A stretch of 64,000 nucleotides of DNA from Plumapathes pennacea (lineage: Eukaryota; Cnidaria; Anthozoa; Antipatharia; Myriopathidae), in contig OZ038470.1 in assembly GCA_964036295.1 (NCBI GenBank), positions 12,405,578 to 12,469,577 on the forward strand, given 5' to 3'. The notes beneath the pieces were generated by a model. The model had not been told where the DNA came from. It saw only the letters and a list, made by a program, of their open reading frames with translations, and ran no database searches. The translations under genes were made by a program, and so were the position numbers. Positions 52,736-64,000 of the stretch are shown here, piece by piece (position 1 is the stretch's first letter; every line of letters begins with the position of its first letter).

Positions 52736-55700
52736 TTAGTTCCTCAAGAGGCCTGTCCCTAAAACAGCCAAACACAGAAAGAAGAAACAAGGATCAAAAA
52801 AGGCCCAGGTGAGAAGATGTTTCTATGTTTCTAAAAATGTGAAATCCACCAAGAGCGACTTTAACCCTTTCACTTCCAAGCTCAAAATTCAGATTTTCCC
52901 AACTTTTTAAGAAAATATATGAGTGATGTAGTGAGAAATCATATTTTAATTAGCTACTATCTGAGCAAGCTATCAAATGCCAAGTTCTTCTTACTGTAAT
53001 ATATATTTCTAGTGAGAAACTGAAGGGAGAAAATTGAAGTTGATCACTCTTGGGAGTGAAAGGAGTTAATGCTGCTATCAGAATGCAATTATTTCCAGCT
53101 TTCATTTGAGTGGTCACACCTTTAGGTTTCATTTGACAGTTCAGGAGGTGGAAGTGAACACTGCTGTTAGAATGTACTCATTGAGAGCTTTCATTTGAGT
53201 GGTCACACCTTTAGGTTTCATTTAACAGTTCAGGAGTTGGAAGTGATCACTGCTGTTAGAATGTACTCATTGCAAGCTCTTATTTGAGTGGTCACACGGT
53301 TTCATTTGACAATTCAGGAATTGGAAGTGATCACTTCTGTTAGAATGTACTCATTGCAAGCTTTTATTTGAGTGGTCACACCTTTAGGTTTCATTTGACA
53401 ATTCAGGAGTTGGAAGTGAACACGGCTATTAGAATGTACTCATTGAAAGCTTTCATTTGAGTGATCACACCTTTAGGTTTCATTTGACAATTCAGGAGTT
53501 GGAAGTGAACACTGCTGTTAGAATGTACTCATTGAGAGCTTTCATTTGAGTGGTCACACCTTTAGGTTTCATTTGACAGTTCAGGAGGTGGAAGTGAACA
53601 CTACTGTCAGAATATGTTCCTTGCAGACTTTCATTTGAGTTTTCACAACTTTAAGTTTCACTGACAGTTCAAGAAGTCGAAAGTTCTCTTTTAGGAAAGG
53701 AAAGATAACATCTTCGCTTCCATCAGTTCATAAACATAAGAACCGTACACTGAAAAAGTGCGACCTTCGCTTAGCGAGCACACATGTGCATGGAGGCTTT
53801 GTACTGACCTTTGAACCCCTCCTCAGGAAGAACCACAGCTGTAAATTGATAACGAAAGAAACAACATTAGAATCTGCGCAGAATACAACATTTTACTGGA
53901 CGGTGACTGAATGTCTCTACCTTCATGGAGAACTGGAGGACAGTCCGCTCGTGGTTCGTCGATCTGCAAAAACAAACACAAACACAAAAACAAACCATAG
54001 CTTGCTTGGCTGAAAGAGCTTTGTCAAACTAAAAGAAAAGGCAGAGTGATATGTAAGAACTTACAAACCGAGCTGTGGATGCGCGCGCACAAACAGGCGC
54101 GGACAAAAAATCACGCACACACAGTCATGCACCAGTACACGAACACGCGCACACAGTCATGCACCCACACACGAACACGCGCACACAGTCATGCACCCAT
54201 ACACGAACACGCGCGCACTAGTAAACTGGTACATTACACATGTACAAAAAGGATTCGCTCACAGGCACGGATACGCGACTTGATGAAAACGAACGCCCGG
54301 ATACGCGACTACAAAAACACACAAACACACACGTTCATAGTTAACCTTTAGAAGTAACAGAGATCCCGGATGTACACCCAAGGAACCCAACGTTGCCTGG
54401 TCGTTCTGCAGAACAGATCCGTTCAAACTAAGGTGTTGATCCATCGGCATCACAGAGAAAGACTTCATGAGCTGCGGGACGAGAGACAAACAAAGTTGAA
54501 CACAAGGCGTGCCGCTTCTGTGTTGTCCAAGCTTACTCTTGTTGAAAGTAGTAGTTGTTCTTCACGTTTGTTCCATTAAAGTTTCTTATCCCGCACCTGA
54601 AGTTTGATGTCTCTCAGAGTTTGTGTAGAATCCACATTCAGTATCACTTCACCTCTCTGCTTGCGGTGTCTGTCAAAAATAAAAAATAAAACGATAATAC
54701 GATAATACGTCAAAGAGTATCTGGGCGGACTCTCGTAAATGGACATCTCTACCTACGGACGCCTCTACGAAACCCCGTTTAAACTGTAGCTCAGTCAAAC
54801 TCTGTATTTACAAATTCTCTTAAGCGGACAGTTCCAGTTACAGACACCTGCTTCCCAGGGTGTCCGCTTGCGGGAGCGGTGTGAGGAAACGCTATCGCTA
54901 CAGTACGCCCTTGCTTGTGTTTAACTGGACAAATTGGTTTTGATTTTGGTACTCAGTGGCCCAGAATTTTGCACAAAAAAAAAAAAAAAAAAAAAAAGCC
55001 ATATGATTCGTTAAAACAAGCTCTTGCCTTTGAGAAAAAAAACAAAAAACAAAAAACAAAAACAAAACCAAAAACAAAAACAAAAACAAAAACAAAAACA
55101 AAAAACAAAACAAAAAAACAGAAGCCTACGGAATTTTACTGCCAAACCATTGGCTTTGAAATAACTCAAGTCGCTTTTTCTTTTTCTGTTAGGCAATGTG
55201 AAAAAAATGAAATCACCTGGAGCTTCGGCGGCTTGACGCATCTGTACTGGAAAGTTTCTGCTTCTTGGAGGTTGTGGGCTGGCACTGACAACAACAACAA
55301 CAACAACAACAAAAATAACGAAACGTCACCCAACGCGTTCTTTACGGCGTTCAGCAAATCTACGCCAATCTTACGTTGGTATACAATATGCTTTACCACC
55401 TCGTAGACGCAAATCAATATAAATTCTCACAGAGACCAGCATTCCATTGCGCATTTATATACTCTTCCTTCCACAGGCATTTCCTACTTAAAAAAAATAT
55501 TTGACGCTCCCATGTATTTGCATTATTTGCAGATATTCAACATAGAACATAATCGTTCTTTCCCCTTCTCTCTGTATAAGACTCCCATACAGAACTCATC
55601 AGATCCTTTTGACTCTATGTCAAAGCATCTTGAGTCTTGTATAGGCTGTATAGTTTCGAGGCTGAACAAGACAGACTATATATAAGACCTTGTATGAAAC

Positions 55701-58700
55701 ACTACACAAGACTGTGTATTATTTAAACAATTTGATTTACCTTAAAGTCTGGGTCTTGTTCTTCTTTGTCTTTGTCTTGTAGAGGGAAATTCGCCTGCTG
55801 AAACATAACCAGACAAAAGAATTCTGTTCACCACACACATGATGGCTTGTTTCTTGGAGTGAACGCACTTTTTCAAGTCACATACGGAGTGACATACAGA
55901 GAGGCTTCTTTCACCTCGAAACCTGTGTCTAGCAGGGTTCTCTTCTCCTGTCCGGTTCTCACCTCATTTTGAGGGGACGTGAGCAGCAGTTCGTTGACAT
56001 CATGATCTTTTGTTATCTTACGCACGTAAACTGTTGCACCTCGGTACTGCAGCCACTCCCGCGCCTTCTGCTCCAGACGCGCCGCGCTGCACTCCGCGCA
56101 GAGCTCTAGTGAAAACAGAAACACTGAGAAAAACATCACAGTAACATGGCTCATCAACCATAAAATAGACGGATAATATCACACAGTATGGAGAACTTGG
56201 GTTTTGATACCTTGCTCAGACGAAAGCTGGTTGAACTATCAACGGCTATTATTGCAGATCTCAGCGGTTTGACATACAAACGAGGCGAATGGGTCATTTC
56301 AGCATTGTATTGACCCGAAAGACTCGTTTGCATGCTTCGAAAAACAAAAGAATATTGGACCGCAGGCTCAACTGCAATAACAGCTATTCTCACTAAATCA
56401 CTCGTATTTTGAACTTTTGAGTGGAAGGGTCAAGTATGGACCAGTCTTACCAGGTATAGTCACTATTTTGGGTACTCCTTCAGAGGACACTTCCTTGGTG
56501 GCAGTAATGGCGACATCGTAAGGATAAGACAGTACAATAGTGTCCCACTCGTAGCTCCACACGTAACACATCCTAGAAGGTGAAGAGTTAAACCTCAAGC
56601 CCTGTTTTGGGTGCTAAACGAACATTTTATCTAAATATCAACTTGCCTCGATAGGCAATTACCGAGACGTCTGTTGCCTGCTTCAAAACGAAGCCCAGTG
56701 AAAAACCTTTCTTATAAAAAAACGGGTTTGATTTGCATGAAAATACACTAAGCTACTGTATAAGGTTTCGAACAAAGACAACAGGTATATCGGAAAGGAC
56801 GTATTGCGATCGAGTTTGCCTGGCTCTATCCAGCAAATAGTCGAGTTTGACTGATGAACGATAAGGAATTCATGTATAGAGCCAAATGAACCTCCTGTAT
56901 CTGACATCTAATTTTTTTCACATTCCATTTGTTTAATCAGCAGGTAATAAAATTAGTAATAAACTAATAGTTCGAGATAGCGGGGAATCGAGATAACGGG
57001 ATTCGAGATAGCGGGGTTCTGTTGTGGTTTGCAAAAAGAAATTCCACTCACAGCTCATCAGCACCAAGCTCTGGATTAAACAGAAGGTTACCATGGGGAC
57101 ACAGTAGACAGGAATTGGAGATTTTCTCTGGAGGAGGACGTTTAGTAGGCCACCTGTGAAGTGAAAAGGACAGCTGCTAGAAGAGTAATCAACTTCATTG
57201 TACTCATTCAGTCTTTTCAGGTCAGAAGAACACTGATTGAGTTATACAATCCCAACACATCACTCATGTATTTCTTCTGGAATTGTTGGAAGAATCTGTA
57301 TTATGAGCTCAGGAGTGGAAGAGTTAACTGGACCACATCTCGGGCTTTGAAAACAGTATTCGACTATACGATCATTTTGGACGCATATTTTAAGAAAGGT
57401 AACATCAGTTTCTTACCTGAGAAATGACCTCCATTCTTCGAGAAAGGATCTACATACGACGTACAATTGCAAAGGACCCTTGAAGGAAAACAAAGCGACA
57501 GTAAAAAGGCTCGCGTTAGCATAGCGTATCACCTCAAAGGGGTACAAGATTTGACCAAGAAGCACCGCGTTGCCCCCCTCCACTGGTGAGACTAAAGGAG
57601 AACAACGTGCTTCTTGTTCTGTTGTCTGGATAACCACATTAGTCAGTCAGGTCAATCGCTCGATAATTCAGCCGGTTAGCAGTCACTCAATCAAATAATT
57701 CATTAAATGAAAAACATCGTGTGAATAAACTTTCTCTAAAATATTGTCGTTCAACTCTTTTAATTCGTTCGAGCCAAGAATTCGATGTCTTAGGATTGGA
57801 AAATCTTCGGAGCTTTGTCGTATCTGTTCGGTGTATTTCCGTACCAAATCCGGTGTCATGTGATTGTGACATCACATGTAATTGATAACTTACCTCGGTG
57901 TCCAGCTGCGGTCTGTTGCGCTGGTGGTACAGCGGGCTCAGTTGAGTGCGTTGTTCAGCAGCCGAACGTTTCCGTTGGTCAAATATTAATCTCTCCTCCT
58001 CATCCTCGGCCTGAAATATACAAACGACAAGATTTTCACAGCTTTAGCAAATCTAATTTCGGAGCCACTTGCTCCGGCAAAGGACTATCAACGCTTTAAA
58101 ACCACTTTTACAACGCTAAGCTTATCCACATCAGCATTAGTTGACACGTTATACGTTTTATATCGGCAACAATTCAACGACAGGGTTTCCAAAGTTTCAA
58201 ACAGGCTCTAATCTCATCAATTTAACCCTTTCACTCTAAAGTGTGATCAGTTCCAGTTTTCTCCCTTTTTCTCACCAGAGATATAATAACACAGTAAAGA
58301 GAACTTGGCATTTGATATCTTGCTCAGATGAACGCTGATGAAACCATCAATTCTCACAACAGTACTCATGTACTTTCTTCTTGGGTGGTTGAGAGACTTT
58401 ATATTCTAAGCTTGGGAGTGAAAGGTTTACTTTCTAATCACTTACCCTACACAGGCTGCAACCTGCTTCAGAGTTGGAGAACTCTGGAGCTGATGGAAAG
58501 TAGTATTTGAGCCTCTCCCACACTGTGGCAGGAACAAGCTTCCGACATGACGCGTCTGAAGAGAGATTTCCTGTAGAAAATACGGCAACAAAAGAAGTCA
58601 AGGCGTTACGTGACCAAACTATGAAGTAAAGTTTATCTTCAGAATGTTCGGCCTCCGCCATCTTGAAATGGAAACGAGGCTGAGTGCGCATGGGCCAATG

Positions 58701-61700
58701 ATGTTGCGTTTATGTAAGGGGCGGACGATTTCGCAGAAGAGTGTTACGTTCAAGGCTAGGCTACCTACTAACCCAGCGTTCAAGGGCTAGGCTAGCTACC
58801 TCCTAACCCATGGCACGTGAGACAAATAAGGAAAGTGAGACAGGAAAATGCTTGAGCCTTGCCGCTGTAAGCTCCTCCATTTATTTATAGGACAAGCAAC
58901 GCAGAATGCATCGAGACAAGATTGATGTAGAATGTTCTCATCTTCGTTCTGACGTTACGTTGACATATCATACTTCGACAACGGACCCAGAACATAAGTA
59001 CTGTAGCTTTGAAGTTTAGTGTGATGGCTAAACCAGTTCCTGAATTTTACAACGCTAAAAATACTTACTGTGTTCGCAGAGCAAGTCTTCGTTGAACTTA
59101 ATCGAGTCTTCAGCGCTCGCGGCGTTATTTTCTGTTGACGATTCCTGCGCCGTATCCTTGTCGTCTGTAACTGGTTCACAGTGACCATTCGTCGCACCAC
59201 AGCGCTGGTCTTCTCGAGAACTCGCCAACTTTTTCCAGCTGACAAGCGAACTCCGGCCGACCCAGAAACATCTGGTCGTGTTTGCACTAAATGAAGTAAA
59301 AATAAAGTCTGACACACAAAATCGTTGGCACACAGATTGGACTACAGCCAATGTCTGCCATACAGACACCCGGTTCCTCAGAAATAGTTTTCCACTGTAT
59401 CCTAATCATAGATACTCGTGCACTGAAACAAGTAATGATCACCGAGTTGATTTACCTCTGAGCATCCAAAGACTTCAGCGCCTCTGTCAAAAATTTGTGG
59501 TCGTCTGCCAGTCGCGCTTGAAACCTGATTTGCTTGCATCTGTATCGGACACACTCCATACACATGGAGTCACTGGAAAGAAGGAAGCAAGTAAGAAACA
59601 AAGAAAGAAGGAAAGAAAAAGGAAAAAAGGAAAAAACAAAAACGGACCTCAGAAATAGCAAGTGAAGTTCATCACTGACCTCTCTATGCGAGGGTGTCCG
59701 CCATACTTAAGGAATATTTGTTCCGCCTGCAAAACAAATAGTTCACAAATGGGGTGTAAAATGTCTAGAAATACTGGTGGAAAGCCATGGGGAAAGGCTT
59801 GAAAAGATGAACAGCAGAGGAAAATGCAGTAGCTTGTAGAATTTTGTTATGGTAGAAACATACGATAAGGCATATTATTATATGACTGTGACATAGTTTA
59901 CCATATAAGGTCACAAAAGCGGCCGGTCTGCGACGGTATTGCGCACCAAAAGCGTAGTTTCACTGCACAAAACAGGTTTAGACATGTTTTCGTTGTAATA
60001 AACCGGTTTTACCTTTAAGATTACAAATGGGATACCTACAGCGGTTTTACTAATCGCTTTTGCGTTCTGTACTTGATCAGGATCCAGTCTGAGACATGAA
60101 AGAGTTCACCATTTAGAAAACAAAGCTGTTTTCAGATGACAAAACTACCAAAGTAATTACAATGCTAATCACAAAGGCTGCAAGGAAACAATTTCACCAA
60201 CCAGAAGCCAAAGCTCGAAACTGGCTTCACTGTGAAGGAAAGACCAATCAGCAGTGCGACAACACTAGAGCCATTTTCGGATGACTGTCGAAAACCAAAA
60301 CCAAAGTAATCACACAGGCCAATCACAGAGACTGAGAGAAAACAGTTCAGCCAATTGGAAGCCAAAGTAATTCGCGTTTGGTCTTGCGTTTGGTTTTACT
60401 TTCCAATCAGCAGTGCGAGTACCCGCCATCGCTTGCGTGAGAAGTGTTTGTTTTTGGTTTTGGTTTTGTCTCTGATTGGCTGAGCATGCTGACGAACTCG
60501 TGTGGACCAATCCAAAAGCGAAGCAAACGCAAAACCAAAGCAATCACACAATTACTTTCGACAGTCATCGGAAAACCGCTCTATTGCCACTTACTTACTC
60601 GCGTGAGCAGATCGCAATTTGGTGTTATTTTGTTTCTGATTGGCTGAAAATGCTTCCAAACTTGTACGGACAAACCCAAAAGCGTAGTAAACACAAAACC
60701 AAAGCAATCACACGATACTTTCGGGCAGTCATCTGAAAACCAAATACTAATGTTTACTTACTTGCCATGAGAACACAGAAGTGACGAGTTGTCCACAGGC
60801 GGTGTGTCCTCTTTTTCACTCAGCCAGTCCCTGATCCATTTTGTTGTGATCCACTCATATTCAGTGGCTATAAATACAAAAGAAGATTCATTACGATTGA
60901 AACTCAACTTGCCGTAGTTCCTTATACTGAATTATTCGTAGTATACTTACATGTTGCTTCTTGTACTGGGAGCTGCTGGTAGATTTTCTGGATTTCACAT
61001 TGCCTCCTATTTCCCTCCAACACCATTTGATCCTTGTACAGCAAATAAACAACTTTCAAAACTACTTACAAGAGCTCACTTAGTAAACACGTTAATAAAA
61101 GTGAATGATTCGTTTAGAGCTCTATAAATACAATTTTCAGTGTGACAAACAAACTTTACCGACATACTGATCACATACCGACCACGTACCGACCACGTTG
61201 CAGACCGCATGCCGAACAGTGTAACATGTTTACAATTTCTGTAACTGAGAGTTTTAGTTAGACCGCTGCTCACCCTGATTGCCTGCACCTGTCTTGCCCA
61301 CTCATCAAACGTGCTGTTGTCCGTGGCAACCAACTCCTGAATGTGAGGCGGAGCTTCTGCACACACCTCGGTGAGTTCTAAAGAAAAAAAACACCAGTAA
61401 ACTCCACAGCAAAAATTGTATGCATTTCTCCATTACGATGTGGTCCAATTTTAGTACAGAAACTCGAAAATACGAACACCGTGCACACCTTCTACGGAAC
61501 TATTACCCAAGTGCAAGTACAAAACAAACAAACAAACAAACAAACAAAAAACAAGAAAAGCCAAGCCTATATCAGACAAGGCCCGGTTCAAAAGTCGAAC
61601 TTATCACGCACAGAACCTTACTTGCTGTTGATATAGCCGTCGGCTTAAAGTGCTACTATGATCAAATCGATCAACATTTATTACTTCTGCCAAATTGGTA

Positions 61701-63363
61701 TTTAACATCCTAAATTTAGATATCACCAAAGTGCATTGTCATACGATAAAGGACAGTGAGCTGTTTCTGCGTTCAAAATCTCTGTATTTTCCCCATTATA
61801 CAAACTGCGGTATTCGTCACTGGATGAACTACTAAAGATATTCTTTGAGCTTCAGTGACGAATGTCGCAGTTTGACTATGAGAAATTAGCCATGTGAGTT
61901 GCAGCGATTTGAGAAAATGCACATCAATGGCTTCACCTTACCCCAGGTTGACTGAAGAGTGTACACCAACATATATGCATTCTTGGACGTGTGGAACCCT
62001 TTACCACATCTCGGTTTTTTCCCTGCACTTGTTCCATCTGAAACGAGAAATCTGTGTTAAAATAACACAAGAGATGACACAAGAGATATAACCAGACCTT
62101 TAGGACATTGTTCGATGTACTTTTAAGATAAATCTTTAGTCTAAAATCTCTAATATTGTGAAGCAGTCCCTATGCTTCGACTTCAAATATAGGGTTACTT
62201 GTATATTAAAAGGCCGGCGACGTTATAGGTTCAGCAAGGGTGTACGGTCGTTATCATACCTGTTAAATCTTCATCATTTACAAGCTTCAACTTTCCTTCC
62301 ATCTTCTTTATTTCCTCGTCATTGAACTTGTACCAAACACCAGACTTCAGGCAATAAAAGATAACACTTCGTAAGTACAAAATGAAAAAAAAGGTCTATA
62401 AAAGCAGGTCTGCAACATTCCCACTTCTTTGCTACGGACTTCTTAAAAAATTTCTGGGTTCACCTTTCTGTCTCTGATGTGGGCCACATAATGTCCTGAG
62501 TACGCCGTGGGACCGTGATGTATCAGGACAGCGGTCAACTCGTACACTGGTCGAGGGCCTGGTGCATGAATAAAACGTTATTCTTTTAAGAGGTTTTTTT
62601 TTTAAGAAAGGTTAAAGAAAAAACTCAAGACAAGATTTTAATGGCGTTTGTTGCTGTAGATGAGAGACCAAGGAGGTGACTCCTAAGATGGCTATTCAGT
62701 AGCTGGAAAATCAGCTATAAAGAACTAGAACTAAAAACTAGACTGACTGAGTCGGCGTGGAGAAATACATATAACTTGGATCGACTGAGGGTCAATGTGT
62801 GAAAGCTGGACGCCGTGAAAGAATTTGAAGCTGACGTTTCGAGCGCTAGCCTTCCGTCTGAGCAATTTTTTGATAAAAAAATATACGCCTTTCTAATTAT
62901 TTGACTAGAGAAAAGGATATACACTATTTAATACCCAACTGAAAATTGCGCTTTTTATGCCAGAAATCAACATGGCTGTAGTGTAACACCAGTTGTCTCA
63001 CCTGAATATTCTTTCTTCAAGTGTTCTGTCATGTCTAACACATCTGGAAACTGGATGAAGCTGTTCAGTTTCTTCTTGCAGCCTGTTTTCCTGAACAAAA
63101 CAAAAACAATAATATGAATAATAATCAAACCCCAAACCAGTTTCACTCAAAATATTTTGCAAGTTGTGGTCACGTGATGCTATCGCACCAATGGATCGTT
63201 CATGTACTGTACGAGTGAAGTTGACTTGCCTGTCAAAGACAAATCTCAAAAGCTGAAGGTTGAGAACAGGGGGTAAAGTGTTGAGCTCTATTCGTCTCTC
63301 GGCATTCTGTTTGCTGCTGCAGTTGGTGCAGAAGTATTGGTTGTCACCATCAAGCTTTTCTTC
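52736..63363 (-). CDS. USP48: Ubiquitin carboxyl-terminal hydrolase 48, 25 3' exons (5' end outside window)
   Basis: Minus-strand exons in order: 63230-63363, 63002-63090, 62464-62558, 62260-62344, 61942-62037, 61274-61377, 60951-61032, 60762-60867, 60040-60088, 59680-59726, 59456-59572, 59069-59271, 58446-58555, 57894-58010, 57417-57478, 57052-57153, 56451-56572, 55963-56105, 55741-55794, 55217-55284, 54597-54669, 54346-54471, 53921-53963, 53809-53838, 52736-52758. All phases join (759 residues, stop TAA). USP catalytic features present are the zinc-finger-like FCTNC region, [12 protein letters not shown], the His box ([12 protein letters not shown]) and WYKFNDEEI. Then come [24 protein letters not shown]-type segments ([26 protein letters not shown]), a ubiquitin-like domain ([32 protein letters not shown]) and the end PEEGFKGTGLL. 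The Cys box exon is upstream of the window. USP48 removes ubiquitin from nuclear and NF-kB-pathway substrates. It is presumably functional. Three of its exons are duplicated at 15-16 kb. Confidence 0.95.
53100..53690. repeat. Minisatellite of ~89-bp units in the last USP48 introns
   Basis: Six to seven units with 'gaatgtactcattg', 'tttcatttgagtggtcacac', 'ctttaggtttcatttgaca' and 'ggaagtgaacactgctgtta'. It is homologous to the short array at 3.4 kb. Confidence 0.9.
54085..54215. repeat. Minisatellite of ~34-bp units
   Basis: Repeats of 'cacacagtcatgcaccc' followed by 'acacgaacacgcg' in a USP48 intron, three to four units. Confidence 0.88.
54974..55126. repeat. Poly-A and AAAAAC repeat tracts in a USP48 intron
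   Basis: A run of ~24 A at 54974-54997 and AAAAAC units at 55038-55126. An ACA tract lies at 55288-55312, directly upstream (minus strand) of the acceptor of exon 55217-55284. Confidence 0.92.
60268..60581. mobile_element. 314-bp TA-flanked MITE in a USP48 intron
   Basis: GAGCCATTTTCGGATGACTG continuing into TCGAAA at the left pairs with the inverse at the right ('tttcgacagtcatcggaaaa'). TA lies on both sides. The duplicated intron near 16260 shows the empty TA site. This fits a mariner-type MITE. Related half-copies lie near 60690-60740 and 52500-52575. Confidence 0.88.
61521..61552. repeat. ACAA microsatellite
   Basis: About seven 'caaa' units in a USP48 intron. A similar 'acaaacaaac' tract lies at 8267-8286 in the ShKT gene. 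Confidence 0.9.
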
Positions 63364-63563
63364 CTGAAAAATATAATTGCATTATAAAAAGACATGTTGG
63401 TAAGTTGTCGTTCTTATTTCGTTGATATCACTGGTGTCGTCGTCATATCGTCAGTGTCGCTATTACTGTGAATGAATGAATAACTTTATTAACGTGTCCG
63501 AGATCCTTTGGTTTGTCTTGACCGTTATCATCATCGCTGTCACTGCCGTTGTCGTTGTAATCA

Positions 63564-64000
63564 TTAACACGTAATTTTTATCCTCATCGTTATCACTTTC
63601 ATCACCTTCACTATAATCATTACTATTATGTCGTCATCGGTACCATTTTCGTCATCATGTATGGTCATTACTATCATGTCGTCATCGGTATCACTGTTGT
63701 CATCATTGTGACTTTCGTCATTATATATGGTCATTACTATCATGTCGTCATCAGTATCATTTTCGTCATCATGTATGGTCATTACTATCATGTCGTCATC
63801 GGTATCACTGTTGTCATCATTGTGACTTTCGTCATCATATATGGTCATTACTATCACGTCGTCATCGTTATGACTATCGTCATCATATCGTCATTAACTA
63901 TGTCGTTATTATCATTGTCGTCATCATTGTCACCCTCGTGTCGTCATTACCGTCTTTGTTGTCTCCATTATCAATGTCGTCATCGCTGCAATTATCGTCG
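63564..64000. repeat. TCATCG-rich minisatellite, to the window edge
   Basis: Units of about 60-65 bp ('tatggtcattactatcatgt', 'cgtcatcggtatcac', 'tcatcattgtgactttcgtc') grade into shorter ATCGTC/ATTGTC repeats. A minus-strand open frame of Asp/Met-rich repeats is a by-product. It lies in the intron upstream of the first visible USP48 exon. Confidence 0.88.

Noticed and set aside
57413-57637. Upstream extension of a USP48 exon ([17 protein letters not shown])
   Set aside because: Looks superficially USP48-like, but the acceptor at 57479 and phase continuity place it in the intron.
63564-63857. Asp/Met-rich minus-strand protein at the window end
   Set aside because: Pure minisatellite translation without start context or splice partners.

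Overview
The window is animal (eukaryotic) nuclear DNA, AT-rich and heavily populated by repeats. It has small exons with GT-AG introns, many MITEs, simple-sequence tracts and gene-sized segmental duplications. ShKT (sea-anemone-toxin-fold) domains inside a secreted aspartate-rich protein, plus the overall texture, suggest a cnidarian, possibly a stony coral. That assignment is an inference, because no species marker is present.

Layout. 1-4.4 kb: no supportable gene, one minisatellite. 4.48-9.0 kb (minus): a complete 12-exon gene for a secreted protein with a signal peptide, a Pro/Gln-rich linker, two ShKT domains and an extremely acidic poly-Asp tail. Every intron is phase 1 and one small exon is tandemly duplicated. 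11.2-13.5 kb (minus): the 3' end of an unrecognised gene. 14.1-18.2 kb: a patchwork of an inverted spacer copy, a duplicated piece of the USP48 gene lying 44 kb away, and an internal fragment of a CR1/L2-type retrotransposon.

18.2-36.7 kb: a recently expanded array of six copies of an intronless family of about 240 residues, called here the 'MGQ family'. A seventh, longer and more diverged copy lies at 46-47.2 kb. The proteins begin with an N-myristoylation signal and I do not recognise the family. The array contains pseudogenes, promoter-only remnants, an in-place inversion and a hAT-like element whose presence, absence or truncation records the order of duplications.

36.76-40.80 kb: a 4,040-bp inverted-repeat element bounded by a perfect 8-bp target duplication. 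Both arms are arrays of hairpins built from its own terminal motif, and its core carries an exon fragment of a protein kinase. It is followed by a decayed Tc1/mariner-IS630 transposase, a minisatellite, and a second inverted-repeat element (43.18-45.32 kb) with hairpin termini and a nested insertion.

49.4-50.5 kb (plus): an intronless gene for an unrecognised 364-residue basic/low-complexity protein. 52.7-63.4 kb (minus): 25 exons of the ubiquitin hydrolase USP48, from the middle of the catalytic domain through the DUSP-type segments and ubiquitin-like domain to the stop codon. The 5' end lies beyond the window. A TCATCG-type minisatellite ends the window.

Functionally the conserved genes (USP48, secreted ShKT protein) are independent. 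The remarkable part is the 14-47 kb interval, where duplicated genes, host-gene fragments and terminal-inverted-repeat elements have been shuffled together. Exon boundaries were read by eye from splice sites and checked only for phase and length consistency.
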